This document shows, one piece after another, positions 11,045-23,521 of a stretch of 64,000 bases of DNA (within the stretch, counting starts at the first letter, position 1; each line of letters opens with the position of its first letter). The stretch lies in the NCBI GenBank assembly GCA_028751875.1, contig CM054151.1:44170919-44234918 (forward strand). Reading direction: 5' to 3'. Made by a program: the position numbers and the translations under genes. A model generated the notes under the pieces. That model ran no database searches. It saw nothing but the letters and a program-made list of their open reading frames with translations, and had not been told where the DNA came from. The stretch comes from Rapana venosa (Eukaryota > Mollusca > Gastropoda > Neogastropoda > Muricidae).

Positions 11045-11562
11045 GTGATTTTTAATTTTTTTAATATTTATTAATATCGGGGATAAGGGAATTTAAGCAC
11101 TTAGGGTCTTTTTTACATCCATCTGGGTGGGGAAATGGGGTTTTTAAATTAAATTTTGCCCATCCTTCCCCCCGGGAAAACACAATGGCCTACCTTAGTG
11201 AGTATTGAGTGAGGGAGTGAGTGAAAAAATGTGTGGATGGGAAGAGAGAGGGGGGGGGAGGGGGGGTTTAACTAGGGAAAAAATTAGGTTTGCTGACTTA
11301 TGATAAGATGGGGGTGCATGGGGAAATGACAAAAACAGATTGACAATCGGGAAAAGAGTTTGGCAAAGGGGGGACAGTGAAAGATTTTAGATGACAGATA
11401 GAAAAACATTCCAATGGAGAAGGGGTAAAAAAAGGGGGGAGGAGGTGTTAAATCAAAAAAACCCCACCACCCCCCCCCCAAAAAAAAAAAGAAAAGAAAA
11501 AGAAATTAAGATGTATTAAATTTTAAAAAACAAAATCTTTGCACAGCCCTTCCAAAACCAGA

Positions 11563-11602
<40 letters not shown>

Positions 11603-12090
11603 AAGAGAAGAGAGAGGGGAAAAGAGAGAGAGAGAAGAGAGAGAGAAGTTTTGAATTTCAAAAAGGATTTATTCCCAAAGGGGCCCCAAACCCAAATTAA
11701 TAAAGGGGGGTTCCCAAAACTGCTTAGTATTTTAGTGAAAAAAAATAAGGAAAAAACACAATAACAAAATTTTTTTTGAAATTGTTTTGTTTTTTTTGAT
11801 ATCACAACAAAAATAAAATTACAAAAAATATGACTAAATTAAGAAACCAGATATCTCTTATTCTAAAGCTTTACAAAATATAGAATGAGGCGGGCACACA
11901 AACCAGGATAAACTAGATACCATGAGTAAACAAAAATCTAAATAAATAAGGCTGTTACAATTTTTTTACGGGTATAAAATTTCCCGAAAAGAGAGAGGGG
12001 GAGAGACGAAAGACAGAGAGTGTGTGGGTGAAAGGGTTTTTTTTGAGAACCTCTTTTTTTTGTGTGTTTTGTGTTGTGTGGGATTTTCAA
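11045..12090. other. no gene; contains a (GA)n microsatellite and GAGT repeats
   Basis: AT-rich, error-prone sequence. A (TGAG)n-like stretch at 11196-11225 resembles the 3' tail of the RTE-like elements. A (GA)n microsatellite lies at 11563-11650. Nothing else is recognised. Confidence 0.5.
11563..11650. repeat. (GA)n microsatellite
   Basis: GAGAGA run with AAGAGAAGAG interruptions. Confidence 0.9.
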
Positions 12091-15000
12091 ATTCAGATTC
12101 AGATTATTTTATTCCCTTTTAAAATCAGTAACTTTTTTTGACAAAACAAAAACACCCAACTATAATTATTATCTTTTTTTGGCAAAAAGTGATGAAAACT
12201 AAAAACTTTGTATTTACTTCTTTTTTTCCCCTTTTTTTCAAAACACTCATACACATATCTGATGTTTACCCTGCTTGATATATTTTCAACTGGTTTAAAG
12301 TCACTTAATTTATGTAAAACAGTTTTTGCGTTCTTGTCTTTCTTTTTTGTTTTTTAATAACAAATTTTTCTGATTTTTCATCATAAAAAAAGCATTCATC
12401 AAGTAAATAAAATTCATTTTCAATTTTTTTACGGGTGCCCTACATTTTCCCTGTCCTCTCTGGATATATTTTGGGGGTCTTCCTTTCCCCTATAAATTAA
12501 ATTGTGACAGCTTGTGCAAAATTTTTACAATATGTCTTTTATGATTTTTTTGTTTTCATAGTTTACTAAGTAGGGTTTCCCAATCTGTTTTTCCTTTGGG
12601 TAGCAAAATCAAAAAATTTTTTATTTTTGCAAACTCTTTTTTTGGGTAGATCCAAAATGTTTTATACTTTCCCCAAATTTTTTCTTCTAACAGAAATAAC
12701 TCACCGATGAACTTTAAAGATGTTTTGGGTTTTCCCAGACATGTTTGAACCCAATTTGTACAAAATTTTTCACTGGTTTTTTTTCATTTATCGTGTGTTT
12801 TAATTCTGATACAAATAATCGAAATACTATTCTAATAAAAGATTTGGGGTTTTTGATTCTGTCAAATGAACCCAAAAAATGAAAATTATCGGGCTTATTT
12901 TTTAAAGGGGCCCAGTGGAAATCTCCCAAAATTCCCCCAAAAAGGGGGTAAAACTTTTTGTTTTTTTAATAAAACCCTATCTTTTGTTTACAAAATTTTA
13001 CATGGAAATTCTCATAAAAAAAACTGTTTGGGATAAGCATCCCTTTTGAACATTTTTAACAATAAAAAACCTGTCTCCCCATTAAAAAAAAAAGGGAAAA
13101 ACCCAAACTTTTTTGCCCCCTAGGTTAAAACAGGGTTATCAGTGAGTCGAATAAATGCATTATTATATAGTCTTTAAATTTTTTTTCCATAAATTTGTTT
13201 TTTTTAAAAAAAGGCTTAAATTGCTTTTTTTGCTTTTTTTTTTACTAAATGTTCTTGTTTTTGTTTAAAATTTTCCCCCGTTCTGATAAAAACGACACCT
13301 AATTTTTAAAAATTTTTCAAACTGTTTCAATTACAGCTCTCCATTTTTAAAAAAGGGGGGAAAATTTTGGGAGGTGAACTCGAAAAGACTATTCCCTTTT
13401 GTTTTTGTTTTGTTTATTTTTAAAACCCCCCAAAATTGAACAGTATTCTTCCCAGTTTTTTTCATTTTGTTTACGACCTATTTTGGTTTTTTAAATAGCA
13501 ATGCCAGGTCATAGCATAGAGTAAAAAAGGAATTCTGTTTTTTGCGGTTAAATATGGCGAATCTTTCTCATCAATATTTGAACTTATCATTGACATATAC
13601 ATTAAAAAAATGTAAAAAATTTAAATGTTTTCCCTGATGTACCCCTTTTCTGACTATGATTTCATCTGTGTGTTTCCCCTCGTTTTTTTGTAAATATTTT
13701 TTGCTTGGAATACATTTTTTTAATGACATTAAAATTTTTTGCCTGTTTTTTCCTATTTCGTTTAACTTTATAAAGAAACCCTCGGGGCCAAAACACTTTA
13801 AACAAACCTTTCTAAAAATTTCAACAAAGCACAATAAAGTTTTTTAAATTTTTTTTACTTTCAAAAACACTACAAAAAAATTTTATTAAGAAAGGAAGAA
13901 AAGGCCCTTTTTGGTTCGCATGTTTTTCTAAAACCCGCTTTTTCTCTACAATACAAATTTTTAAATTTCTAAATTTTCAAAAATTCAGGGTTCAAAATTT
14001 GACAAAAAATTTTCCCCAAAAATTGTTTCCCCAACGTTATTCCTCTGTAGTTTTTGGGTTGAAATCCCCATCCTTTTTATAGTTTGGGGAAACTTTCACC
14101 CTACTTTCCAGTCCAAGGATATATACCCTTTTCTAATACTAAATTGAAAATATTCCGCATAATCTTTTATAAAAAATTAGTTTAAAATGATTTAAAAATT
14201 CTTTTCTTTTGGATTCCTTTTTTTTTCCCGGGCTTTTTGTTTTTTTTTTAGTTTTTTGATTTTTTTTTGAAAATTTCCTCTGTTGAAAAATTTGTTTAAA
14301 CTAGCAGTGGTTTATTAGAAAATTTTTAAATTTCTTTAAAACCCTGATTTTTACTTGCTTTTTGTGGTCTGGATCTATTTGGGGTTTTCTTTACCAATAA
14401 GTTTTTTTTAAGTGTTCATCCTTTTTAAAACTGCTACAAAAAAGATTATGATTTTTAAAATCCATCATTTTCCCGCTTTTCTTTTTAAATTTTTTTAAAA
14501 TTTTCCACAATTTTACTCGGATCTTCGCAATGGCATCATGTAGCTGTGATCTAGTGAATTTTTGAAGATTTTTTTTTCTTTTTTATTAAAGTATTATAAA
14601 TTTTTTTTTTTCAAAAAGTATTTTTCCCCGAAGATTCAGGTTTTTACGGGGGTTTTTTTTTATTTTTTTGCATTTATAGAAAAACTTTACCCCTTTTTTT
14701 GTACTGTTTTAAAAACCGAATCAAACCATTTTTTTTTTGTGTTTTTAATTTTTTTCCCGGGTTTTTACTTTCTGGGCTTTAAGCTTAATTTGCCACTTTT
14801 AGAAAGAAAACAGAAAAGCTGTCCGGAATATTCATTTAAAGAAAGTTTGAGGAATCAGGGTGTTTGTACTTTGTTTTTTTTTGTTTTTAAAACTGTATTT
14901 GGTTTTTAGTTTTTATTTTTTGTTTTGTTTTTTATTTTATTGCTGGGAGAAAAATGCCTTTTTAAATTGTCCTTTTGGGAAATTTTTATCCCATAAAAAA

Positions 15001-16300
15001 ACTGTTTTTTTGTGGTGAATCTTTATAACATTTCTCTGCCTTTTGGGTCTCTTACTATTTTGAAAAGACCTCTGCAAAAGTGTTTTGGGCTATAACGGTA
15101 TATCTATATCTAAATCTAGTGGGAAAAAATCAGAGTATTCCCTTAAATCTCTAACTTTTATAGCTTTACCTCTTTTATAAATGGGTTTTTTAACAAATTA
15201 AATTAAACCACAACCCCTACAACCTTGAGGTTTAAAGCATGTAAATCTACCCCGTAAAACTCCTAAAGTTCCGGCCATTTTAAAATATATAATTGATTGT
15301 CGGTACCAAAAATTAGCTAAAAGTCCCAAACCCAAATTTTTGGGCAAAACCCATCCTTTTTAGCACCTTTGTAGCATTGGTCATATTCATTTTCTTCAGG
15401 TAAATTTTAGTAAATTGGGTTTTGGGTCTAAATTTTAAAAGTCCCGTCAGTCTTCCGATTTGCGCATTTTGATCCCCGCACAAAAAATTTTCTGACCTCT
15501 TTTAGACAAATTTTCTATGTTTTTCTAAATTTTCCCATATTTTTTGTTATGAACTTTTTCCCAAAAAAAGAAAATTCGGGTGGAAAAATATGCACATCCT
15601 ATAAAAATATTTTTGTTTTATTAAACTTTAAAGGGGTTTTCCTTTATCATTTTTCATCCACACAATTTTCTGAACTATTTTGCCCGGGAACAATTTTATA
15701 CTTTTTTTGATAATCTTCCTTTAAAGAAAACCCGAAATAAACCTTTCCGAAACACTGACAGATAATTTTTTTTTGGGCTGCAGTAGTGCACGACATTTTA
15801 TCCTGGTAGAGTTACATCTCTACAGATTTTTTATCAAAATGGTTTTTTTGTAAAATTTTTTACTTGTATAAATCAACATGTCCTTTTTTTGGGAAATCAT
15901 TTAGTTTTTTTTACATTAAATTTCCCTCAACATTTTCCCTAGATACCCTTTTAAAAATTCCCGATAAAAATTCTCATGTTTTTCCCATTTGTTAAATACA
16001 TTGTGGGAAAACAGAGACTTTTCAATGTGGGAAAAAAACCAGGTTTCATAAAAATTTTAAAAGAAATTTTATTGGTTTTTTTTCCTTTTTAATTTCTCTA
16101 AAATATAGAAATGGTTTTTCCAAATTTTTATCATTTTTAACTGCTAAATATACTAAAACAAAAAACGGCAACAAATTACATAAACAAATTTAAAATTTTC
16201 AAATCAAAGATTTAAATTTTTTTTAAGAGTGTATTCATATTTTTAAATATTAATTAAAGAACCCTTTACAAATCTATCCAAATTTTTATCCAAAAAACAA
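12090..16300 (-). mobile_element. decayed LINE with readable reverse transcriptase and C-terminal region
   Basis: The + strand is T-rich because an A-rich retroelement lies on the - strand. Despite many stops, family motifs appear in the right order from high to low coordinates. NLVLEKGIYP lies near 14120-14160. GKIFCQILN and a YCREKAGFRK-like block follow at about 13930-14040. The FIKLNEIGKNRQK block, where relatives have YKLKRIGI, is near 13750. KGVHQGKHLNF with NVYVND is near 13580-13650; it corresponds to the GVRQGxxLSPxLF..YVND motif preceding the catalytic YADD box. A C-terminal IENEFYLLDECFFYDE-like block near 12370-12420 corresponds to the (I)xNExHxLLxCP zinc-knuckle region of invertebrate LINEs. 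The left end is a short TCAGAT repeat near 12095-12108, a probable 3' tail. The region upstream of about 14200 is assigned by composition and position only. The element is inactive as assembled, but some breaks may be sequencing errors. Confidence 0.7.
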
Positions 16301-17740
16301 AATTAAATATATTAAATGATAACAAATGTTCAAAAGACTTTTTAAATGGGACAGACCCTTTTTTTGGGGTTTAAAATCAAAGTCCAGACGGGGGTGTGTT
16401 GTGTGTGTGTGGTGCGGGGCGTGCGTGCGTGCGTGCGTGCTGTGTGGTGTAAAAATACAACTTTCTATATTTTCACCATCTCTTGGACGTTTTTTCTATA
16501 CAAGTAAGTAGAAACTATTTTTCCGCCATCGAAAAATGTACAGGGCTAAGAAACCTTTTATCAACGAATTTAAAACAAAGATTTTTTTTTTTTTTTTTTT
16601 TTAAATGACGTAGTGTCCCTCTGGGATCACTTGTTTTTAAATTTTTATCTGGTACCAAGTAGTGTTTTTGTGTTTTGTGGGGTTTGAACGGCGGGGGAAA
16701 GTGCAGGGGCGTGGCGTTTGTGAAAAGTGATGCGCATGGCGCTTTATAAATAAAGTTACGGGAGTGTGGGGGAAGTTGGTTTGTGTGTGTGTGTGTGTGT
16801 GTGGGGTTTTTGTGTGTTGGGGTTTTTTGGGGTGTGGTGTGAGAAGAGAGAGAGAAAAAAGAGAGAGGTGTAAGGGTTTTTGAAACCTCAAATTCTTTTT
16901 AAAAAAAGGGCCTTCCTTTAAAAAATTAAATTTTTTCAAAAAAAATTCAGAAAGTTTAAAGGGAATATTTTTAGCTAAATTTTTTACATCTTTTCAAAAA
17001 AAAATCAATATTTTTGGGTGCAAAAATTTATCCAAAAATAAAAAAATTTGGGCTCAGAATATCCAATTTTGCATAGAAAGCTAAAACACTAAAAAACCCA
17101 AGAGATCATGAAAGCCACCGTCCATTCCCTTGTATCTCTTGCTTCCCCAAATTCCTAAAAAATTTTTAAACTCTGTGGTTTTTTTTTTTCCCCCCCTTTT
17201 TTTTTTTAGGACACCGTTTTTAATACCATGTGCCACCAGTGGTTAAAAAATAGCCAAAATTTTTATCCCCCTGGGGAGCAGACGGGGGGGGTGTGGAGAA
17301 GGGAAATGGGGAGGGGAAACGGGAAAATACCACTAAGGGGGCAGATTTTTTCCCCTTGCAAGGGGCTGTGCAGTGGAATAAACAAATTTTTGAAAGGGGG
17401 AAAAAAAAGAACACAAATGTGTGTTTTTGTGTGGGGTGTGGGTGTGTGGTGTGTGGTGTGTGTTGTGTGTGTGTGGGGGGTTTTGGGGTGTGAAAGAAAG
17501 AAAAGAAGAGAGGAGAAAAAAGAGAGAGAAAGAAAGAGAAAAGGGGAGTGAGAGAGAAGAGAGAAGAAGAGAGAGCGAGAGAGAGAAGGAGAGAGGTGGT
17601 GTTGTGTGTTGTGTGTGTTGGGGTGTGGGGTGTGGGGTGGTGTTTGTGTGTGTGTGTGGGTGACCCCAGAGAGGAGAGATAGAAAAGAGAGTGCCTTGTG
17701 TGTGGGGGGGTGTTGAGATGGAGAGAGAGAGAGCATGTGT
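16301..17740. other. no gene; microsatellite-rich, error-prone sequence
   Basis: Contains GT-type repeats at about 16393-16445 (with GTGC units) and 16784-16803, and a mixed GT/GA tract at 17420-17690. The open frames across them are repeat artefacts. No protein family was recognised. Confidence 0.6.
17420..17735. repeat. compound (GT)n/(GA)n microsatellite
   Basis: GT-rich, then GA-rich, then GT-rich, then GA-rich blocks, ending in a short GAGAGAGAGAG run. It abuts the SINE copy that starts near 17745. Confidence 0.85.
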
Positions 17741-17744
17741 GGTG

Positions 17745-17945
17745 TTTTTTTATTTTTTTTTGTTTATTTTTAAATTTTTTTATATCGAGATTAAGGAAAA
17801 ACCCCCTTTTGTGCTTTTTTAAAAATCCCGTCCCCATTTGCGGTTTTTTGAATTTTGTCATCTGAAACCAACAATACCTAAATCTTTCGAAAAGCAGAAC
17901 AAATTTAACGTGTCGCAAAAGTTCTGCGTGTGTTTTCACACATTT
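17745..17945 (-). mobile_element. SINE copy 1 (truncated)
   Basis: It shares with the best copy (52243-52590) the TATCGAGATTAAGG-like left end, TTTTGTCATCTG, a GAAAAGCAGAACA block and GTCGCAAAAGTTCTGCGTGTG. The tRNA-like head is missing: similarity stops near 17945. The coding strand of the family, and so its 5' end, is the minus strand. Confidence 0.65.
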
Positions 17946-18179
17946 TTGTCAAATGAAATTGGCACTGTTCACCTGTATCATTTCAAACAATTTTAAACCT
18001 GCATGGCTTGAAAGGGGGAAAGGGAGTGGGTCATTCCCCAAACATGTCTGTCGCAGTATTGTTTTTTTTTTTTTTTGAGAAAGGCCTTTTAGTAAAAAAC
18101 AAACTAGGTGGGTAGGTCAAGCAAGGGCAAGTCAAGTCAAGTACCTTTTAATCATCCCATGAAGGGAAAAAACAAAAAC

Positions 18180-18700
18180 TGCAGGGCGATTTGATTTTCT
18201 ATCTATCTGTTTCCCCTATCCCGAAGACCGTGGGGGGACCCCCAAAGACTCAAAAACCAGTTCCCTCCATTCCTCTCCTTTCTGCTTTTCTCAGGGTTTT
18301 TTTGAGTTCAAAAGGGCCCGTCCATTTCGCTGATGTTATCCTCCCAGCTCTTTTCCCTTTGGGCTGCCTCTTCCCTTCCCTTTCCCCCTTGGACAGTGGG
18401 GTTGTAAAACGTCTTTGCAAGTCCTTTGGACCCTTTTGAAAATGCCCCATAACCCCTTTAATTTTTCGCTTTTTCACGATCCCTTAGAAGGTTCTCATAG
18501 GGGCCAATGGTTTTGCTGGAATTTTGTTATGGGAGCTTTTTTTGCTTATGGGTCTTTGTAGGAGAGCCCAAAGGGGTCTCCGGGGAAAAACATCTCATCT
18601 CCACTGCCTTTACTCCTTTTCTCCAATCGCAGTTTAGGGGCCATATTTTAAAAGGCTACAGAAATAAGGATATACAAGGGAGCGGGAATTTAAACTGAAC
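18180..18700 (-). mobile_element. non-LTR retrotransposon reverse-transcriptase C-terminus (degenerate)
   Basis: On the minus strand, from 18690 down, the frames read VEMRCF, TIGPYENLL, KGLAKTF, TVQGGKGKGRG, a WTG block and a final GVPPRSSG. This is the conserved C-terminal tail of endonuclease/reverse-transcriptase LINEs, in which relatives read EMRCxRRLL, GPYEDLL, SGLAKTILQGTVQGxRRRGRQ, EWTG and VVPQRP. Frameshifts occur every 50-100 bases. It is a dead 3' fragment, similar to the copy at 21150-22010. Confidence 0.75.
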
Positions 18701-20020
18701 TTTTCCCGATTGATACACACAAAAAAACAAAGACCCCCAAAAACTATTTTTTCATAAAGGTTTTTTTAAATGAAATTCAAATAAAATTCCACGAACACAC
18801 ACACACACACCAACAAACACGGGCGCATGCCACACACCACCCCAAACAATTCACCACAAAACAAACAAACCCGAGGGGGGTGAAAGAATTTTTTTGCTCT
18901 TATTTTTTCTTTTATTCACCGAGATGGACACTTTTTGCGATACATTGCTTTTTTGAACTGGAGTAAAGGGAAAAGGCTTCAGTGTTAAATTTTCCCAAAC
19001 GAAAAAAAAACAGTTTATAATTTTTCCCCCCCCATCCACCCTTTTAAAAAAAGGACCCTTTTGTTCGTGCAAAAACGCGTTCAACATGCACCCAAGGTTA
19101 CAGGGGGGCCCCCAACGGCATTTTTAACACGGAGATTGAAGAAAAGGGGAAAAAAATTACTCAGAGCGGGGAAAAGCGGCTTGCTGGCAGCCAAGCAAAG
19201 GGAAACCACCAAGAGAGAGAGAAAAGAGAGAGAGAGAAAAGAGAGAGAAGGGAGGAGAGAGGGAGGGGGGGGAAAAAGGGAAGGGGGGGGTGTCCATGAA
19301 AAAAAAAGGGGGAAGCTGGGACCTTCTTTTATAAACATATTTTTACCGGTGAAAAACGTTCTGTAGGGTTTCAATGAAAAAAAAAAGGGGGCCCCTATCA
19401 CCCCTGACCGGGACACAGGGTATGAAAGTCCCCCACCCCCCTCTTCCTACCCCAAACCCCTTTTTACCCATCTACCCTTTTAATAAATTGCTTTTACCAT
19501 CCCTTTTTTGAAATCTGGGTATTCAAAGGTTTAAAACTTTTTCCCCGTGACCCCCCCCCTTTTTCAACAATAAATTTTATTGCTAGGGGGTTGGGTGACT
19601 CCCAACCCCAAAAAACAGGCAAAGGGGAAATGATTGGGAAGGGAAGGTTGCATCCCTTAAAACCCTTTGCTGTAGTTTTTACTTTTTCCCTTTTTTGTGG
19701 TTTTTAAAATTTGTATTTTATCACTAAATTTTTGGTTTTCCCCAATTTGGGGCCAAAAAACCCTAAAAAAAAGAAAAATGGGTTTGGGGAGGCAGGTCCG
19801 AACAAAAAACCAGCACTTTTTTTTTAAAGGAGAAAAAATCCCTGAATCGGATATGGGTGCCTATATGGGAAAAGGGACTTTAAAAAAAGTCATACACCCA
19901 AACCTCTTATTTATTAAAACAATTTCCCCCCTCGCTGTGAAATTTCCCCCGGGGGAATGAGCAAGTCCGAAATACACTTCGGTGACCCCCCAAATGGGTT
20001 TAAACTTGGGGAAAACACAC
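18701..20020. other. no gene recognised; contains a (GA)n tract
   Basis: Mixed, indel-rich sequence with a short (CA)n run near 18797-18812 and a GAGA/GGGA tract at 19213-19300. No coding or element signature was seen on either strand. Confidence 0.45.
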
Positions 20021-20024
20021 CAAA

Positions 20025-20505
20025 ACCCAAAACACTTCATGCACCAATTTTTCAAAACTAAAAAACACACTTTTAATACAAAATAAATTTCAAGCTGAAC
20101 ATCACACTGCAGCCCACATGTTACAACTAAATACAAAACTTTATGCACATGTTAAAAAGCTAAAATATCACACTTCAAAACACACCTGTTACAAGCTAAA
20201 AAAACACACTTCCTACAAAATAAATTTCAAGCTGAACAATCACACTTCATGCACACATTTACAAACAAAAAATCACACTTCCCTGCCCCATGTTACAAGC
20301 TAAATATCACACTTTATCACACTGGGTTTCAAGCCCAAATGTCACACTTCATCACACAATTTTTAAAACAAAAAAACAAAAATTCCTACACACATTACAA
20401 AAAAAATATCACACTTTTTGCACACGTTTTTCTAAAAACCCCCCAAAATCACAAATTCATGCACAAAAATTTACAAACTAAATATAAAAACTTCATGGCA
20501 CACCT
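20025..20505. repeat. minisatellite of about 36 bp, about 12 copies
   Basis: A diverged array of a unit close to TATCACACTTCATGCACACA followed by TGTTACAAGCTAAA. ATCACACTT recurs throughout with variable spacing. The forward open frames (His/Thr/Lys-rich) are by-products of the repeat. Confidence 0.8.
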
Positions 20506-20664
20506 GATCCTTCTTCTCCCCTTTCTCCTTCCCCTGCTGAATTCAGGATTTTTTATGTCCGGATTTAATTTATCTTGCCAAAGAAAGAAGCGGGGGTCTG
20601 CCTTTGTTTTTCTTTTTCGCTTCAGTCTTTCACATTGGGCCCGCAGATCTTAATTTCCTTTCAT

Positions 20665-20915
20665 CTACTTTTTTTATTTTTTTATTCTATTTTAAACAAT
20701 GGCCCACTCTTTCAAAACAGAACAGGGCTAATTTTGGACAAGAGTTTGGGATCATTCACACATGGGGGCCCCCGGTTTTTTAGACTCATCTGAAGGGCTT
20801 TTGGGGGGAGTGGATCTGCACTTAAAGTTAACTCCAGGGGAAAAGTCCCCTTAACGGGATTTGAAAACCCGTTTTCAGATTGCAAAGCGCAATGGGCTAA
20901 ACCACCCTTTTTTGG
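20665..20915 (-). mobile_element. SINE copy 2
   Basis: It shares AATGGCCCACTCTTTCAAAA, an ACAGGGCTAA block, the GGAGTGGATCTGCACT and TTAACTCCAGGGGAAAA body blocks, and a CGGGATTTGAAAACCCG box-B region with the family. The 3' part next to the T-rich left end is partly deleted. Confidence 0.65.
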
Positions 20916-21149
20916 GATCCCTTTTCCCCAATTTTTTTTTAAAAGTTTTCCTCCCTTTTTCCCAGTTTCTGTGTCCCGCTGTCATTTACTCTTTACTGCC
21001 ATCTGACCCTGAGCAGCCTTCTAAAAAAAAAAATAATAAAAAACCCCCATCTCACTGCTTTTTTGCTTTCTTCTTCATCTTTTTTTTGTGTGTTTAGGAT
21101 TAAAGCCATACAACACGCAACCATACTAAAAATTCCCTTATTTTTATTT

Positions 21150-22012
21150 TCAAATTGGGAAGGAATCTGAATTCTTTTTTCCCGATATTAGTTGGATCAA
21201 TTTTAAACTTTTTAGCCTTGCCCATTCTTGTGAAAGGGCTGGCAGGGAAAAGAAAAAGGGGAAATGGCCAAACCAAATGAAACAACTGGACAAAATAAAC
21301 CCACAATAAAGGCATGGGAAACACGCCAGAAAACCAAGCCCCCTTCAAAAAATGCCCACCCCTCACCCCCAAGATCAAATCTCCAGGAAAAGAACTGGAG
21401 ACAGTTTACCTTTTAAAATACCTTTTGGGGCCCTCATAATTTAGGGAAAGGGTCAAAGACTGAAATCCTACAAAGCGGCAAAAAACAGCCGCAGCAATGG
21501 CAAGGGAAGACCATAAAGGAGAGACAGAAAAAATCCCTCTCAGAAAAAAGGTAAAGTTACTAAACCACTAGTCCCCCCTCAATCATGCTTTTCGCATGTG
21601 GGCATGGACACTGAAAACCAGACCCACAAAGGGGATCCAAAAGTGAAATGAGAGCCTCAGAAAGGCTCCTTGGGATTTATACAGGGCCCTGTCACCAACA
21701 AAGAAGCCGCAGAAAGATCCTCAACAAGTGCGGGACTTTGAAGACCACTGACCACGGCGAAAAAGAGGAAACTCAAGGGTATGGGTACGTAAAACCTAGA
21801 AGGATTGCAAAGACCATCCCGCAAGGGAAAGTCCCGGGGAAGAGAAAAACGGGGGAGACAGAGGAGAAAGGGGGGCCCCACACACCATATTGGACAGGGA
21901 AGGACTTCAGGTCCCCCAGGGACTCGCCCACGACCGCGCTAAGTGGAGCCGCTGGGCCCCCGTTCGTCCCCATGCAGCGCCCCTAAACCCGCGGGTTCGG
22001 GACCATGAAAGT
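21150..22012 (+). mobile_element. non-LTR retrotransposon reverse-transcriptase C-terminal half (degenerate)
   Basis: Forward frames read, in order: a GLAGKEKE-like block, KELETVYLFKY, EGSKTEIL, SIMLFAC, EMRASERLLGI, RRKILNKCG, a KTTDHGEKEETQGYGYV block, AKTIPQGKVPGKR, YWTGKDFRS and PPFVPMQRP. The order and wording match the endonuclease/reverse-transcriptase LINE family, where relatives read ETVxxFKYLGAI, ACESWTLTAE, EMRCxRRLLGI, LAKTILQGTVQGKRRRGRQ, EWTGxDF and VVPQRP. Several frameshifts separate the blocks. The palm domain and everything upstream are absent. Confidence 0.8.
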
Positions 22013-22079
22013 ATTCTTGTGTTTATATCCTTACACATTTTTTAAAAAAAATTTTTCTGCCTTCTGGGAAATTTTTGCA

Positions 22080-22480
22080 TACTGTTCCCATCCCCTAATT
22101 TCAATCTCTCCACCCCAGCTATACCAGGTTTTTAAATTTCATCCTCAGGGTTTAATCCACAGGAGTGCACAAATTCGACCACCCTGGGGGGACACCAAGT
22201 GGCCCGCACGCTGCTAGCTCCTTTTGGTGTTCAGTGGTGTCTGTTTGACTAACAATGCAAGACACCACCTACTAAGCTCCCCACTAATGACAGTGTTAGC
22301 CCAGTTGCAGAGGTGACTGAATGAGTCGCCCATTCTAGCTGGCGACCTTCACTAAGTTCCTCCAATGACCCTCCACCATGAACCCCCAACCCCCAAAGGG
22401 CTTTGCACAGAAGTGTTTAGGGAAACTAAAAATGATTTTACCATGAGACCCAGGGCAACTGGGGACCACCGGAATCAGAC
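22080..22480. repeat. dispersed repeat D1, copy 1
   Basis: It shares order and wording with 42090-42540: a CTAACA..CTACTAAGC.CCCCACTAA block, TCCAATGACC, CCCCAAAGGGCTTTG, GGGAAAC..AAAATGA and ACCxTGAGACCCA. The class is unknown. No coding frame or terminal repeat was recognised. Confidence 0.6.
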
Positions 22481-22754
22481 TTTTAAAAAATTTAAAAATT
22501 GCCGACAATAAATAAAAATGAGGTTTGAGGAGCACATGGAATGCATAACTTTGACGGGAAGTACCATGCTTTAATTTAATATATCCTGGCATCAACCTTG
22601 CCCGACACGAACCGCAGTGTTAGTTAGGTAATTTGACAACACTCTCAAACTCACATCCCAAAAAAGTGAACCACTGTGAGGTCCAAGTCTTCCCCAAGAG
22701 CCCCCAGCGATCACTTTTGGGGAGGGCCAGCCGGAATCCAAAAAAAAAAAACTA

Positions 22755-23060
22755 GACTTTATTGATTTATTTATTCTTTTAAGGATAATGGAATAACGCT
22801 CATGTTTTTATACTCCATCCCCGTGTGTATGCAGTTGTATATTTTTTCATCTGTTCCCCCCCACAAGGCCTACTCTTCTGAAAAAAGGGAAAAAGGGTTT
22901 TAAAAAAAGTGCCAAGTGTTTTGCGTGCGTTGCACACGGATCTTGGGTTTTAAATCCCAGAAGGCCTTTTTTGGGGGTGGAGTCAGATTTCCCAAGGAAA
23001 AATCCTCTTGAACGAAATCGAACCGGGTCAGCAGATTACAAGGCCCTCACTCTAATCAAC
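22755..23060 (-). mobile_element. SINE copy 3, near full length
   Basis: It runs from a T/A-rich left end (TTTATTCTTTTAAGGATAAT) through CATCTGTTCCCCCC, GGCCTACTCTTCT and a TGGAGTCAGATTTCCCAAGG body to a tRNA-like head at 23005-23055. The head's minus strand reads CCGGTTCGATTTCG, a box B-like sequence. A long GT microsatellite follows directly. Confidence 0.7.
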
Positions 23061-23084
23061 CCGGTTTCCGTCCCACATATGTGG

Positions 23085-23440
23085 TGTGTGGTGTGTGTGT
23101 GTGTGTGTTGTGTGTGTGTGTGTGGTTTTGTGTGTGTGTGTGTGTGTGTGTTGTGTTTTTGTGGTGTGTGGGTTGTGTGGGGTTTGTGTGCATTTTGTGT
23201 GTGTGTTTGGTGTGTTTGTGGTGGTTTTTGCAGTGGTTTGTGTGGTTGTGGGGTTTTGTGTGTGTGTGTGTGTGTGTGTGTTGGGGTTGTGTGTTGTTTT
23301 TTGGTGGGTGGGGTTTTTTGTGCGGTGTGTGTGCGTGCGTTGGTGGTGGGTGGTGGTGGGGTTTGTGTTGGGTGTTGTGTTTTGGGTGTTGTTCCGGGGG
23401 TTTGGGGGTTTGTGTGTGGTTTTTGTTGTGCGCGTTTTCG
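23085..23440. repeat. long degenerate (GT)n tract
   Basis: GT-rich for about 350 bp with GGTT interruptions. Open frames run through it on both strands (Cys/Val-rich and His/Thr/Pro-rich) and none is credible as a gene. Confidence 0.9.
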
Positions 23441-23521
23441 TGTCGCAGCATGCCCCCTCTTAATGCATGCATTTCTGAAATCATGTTTGTGTGCCCCCAT
23501 TATGTACATGTGCAAGGCATA

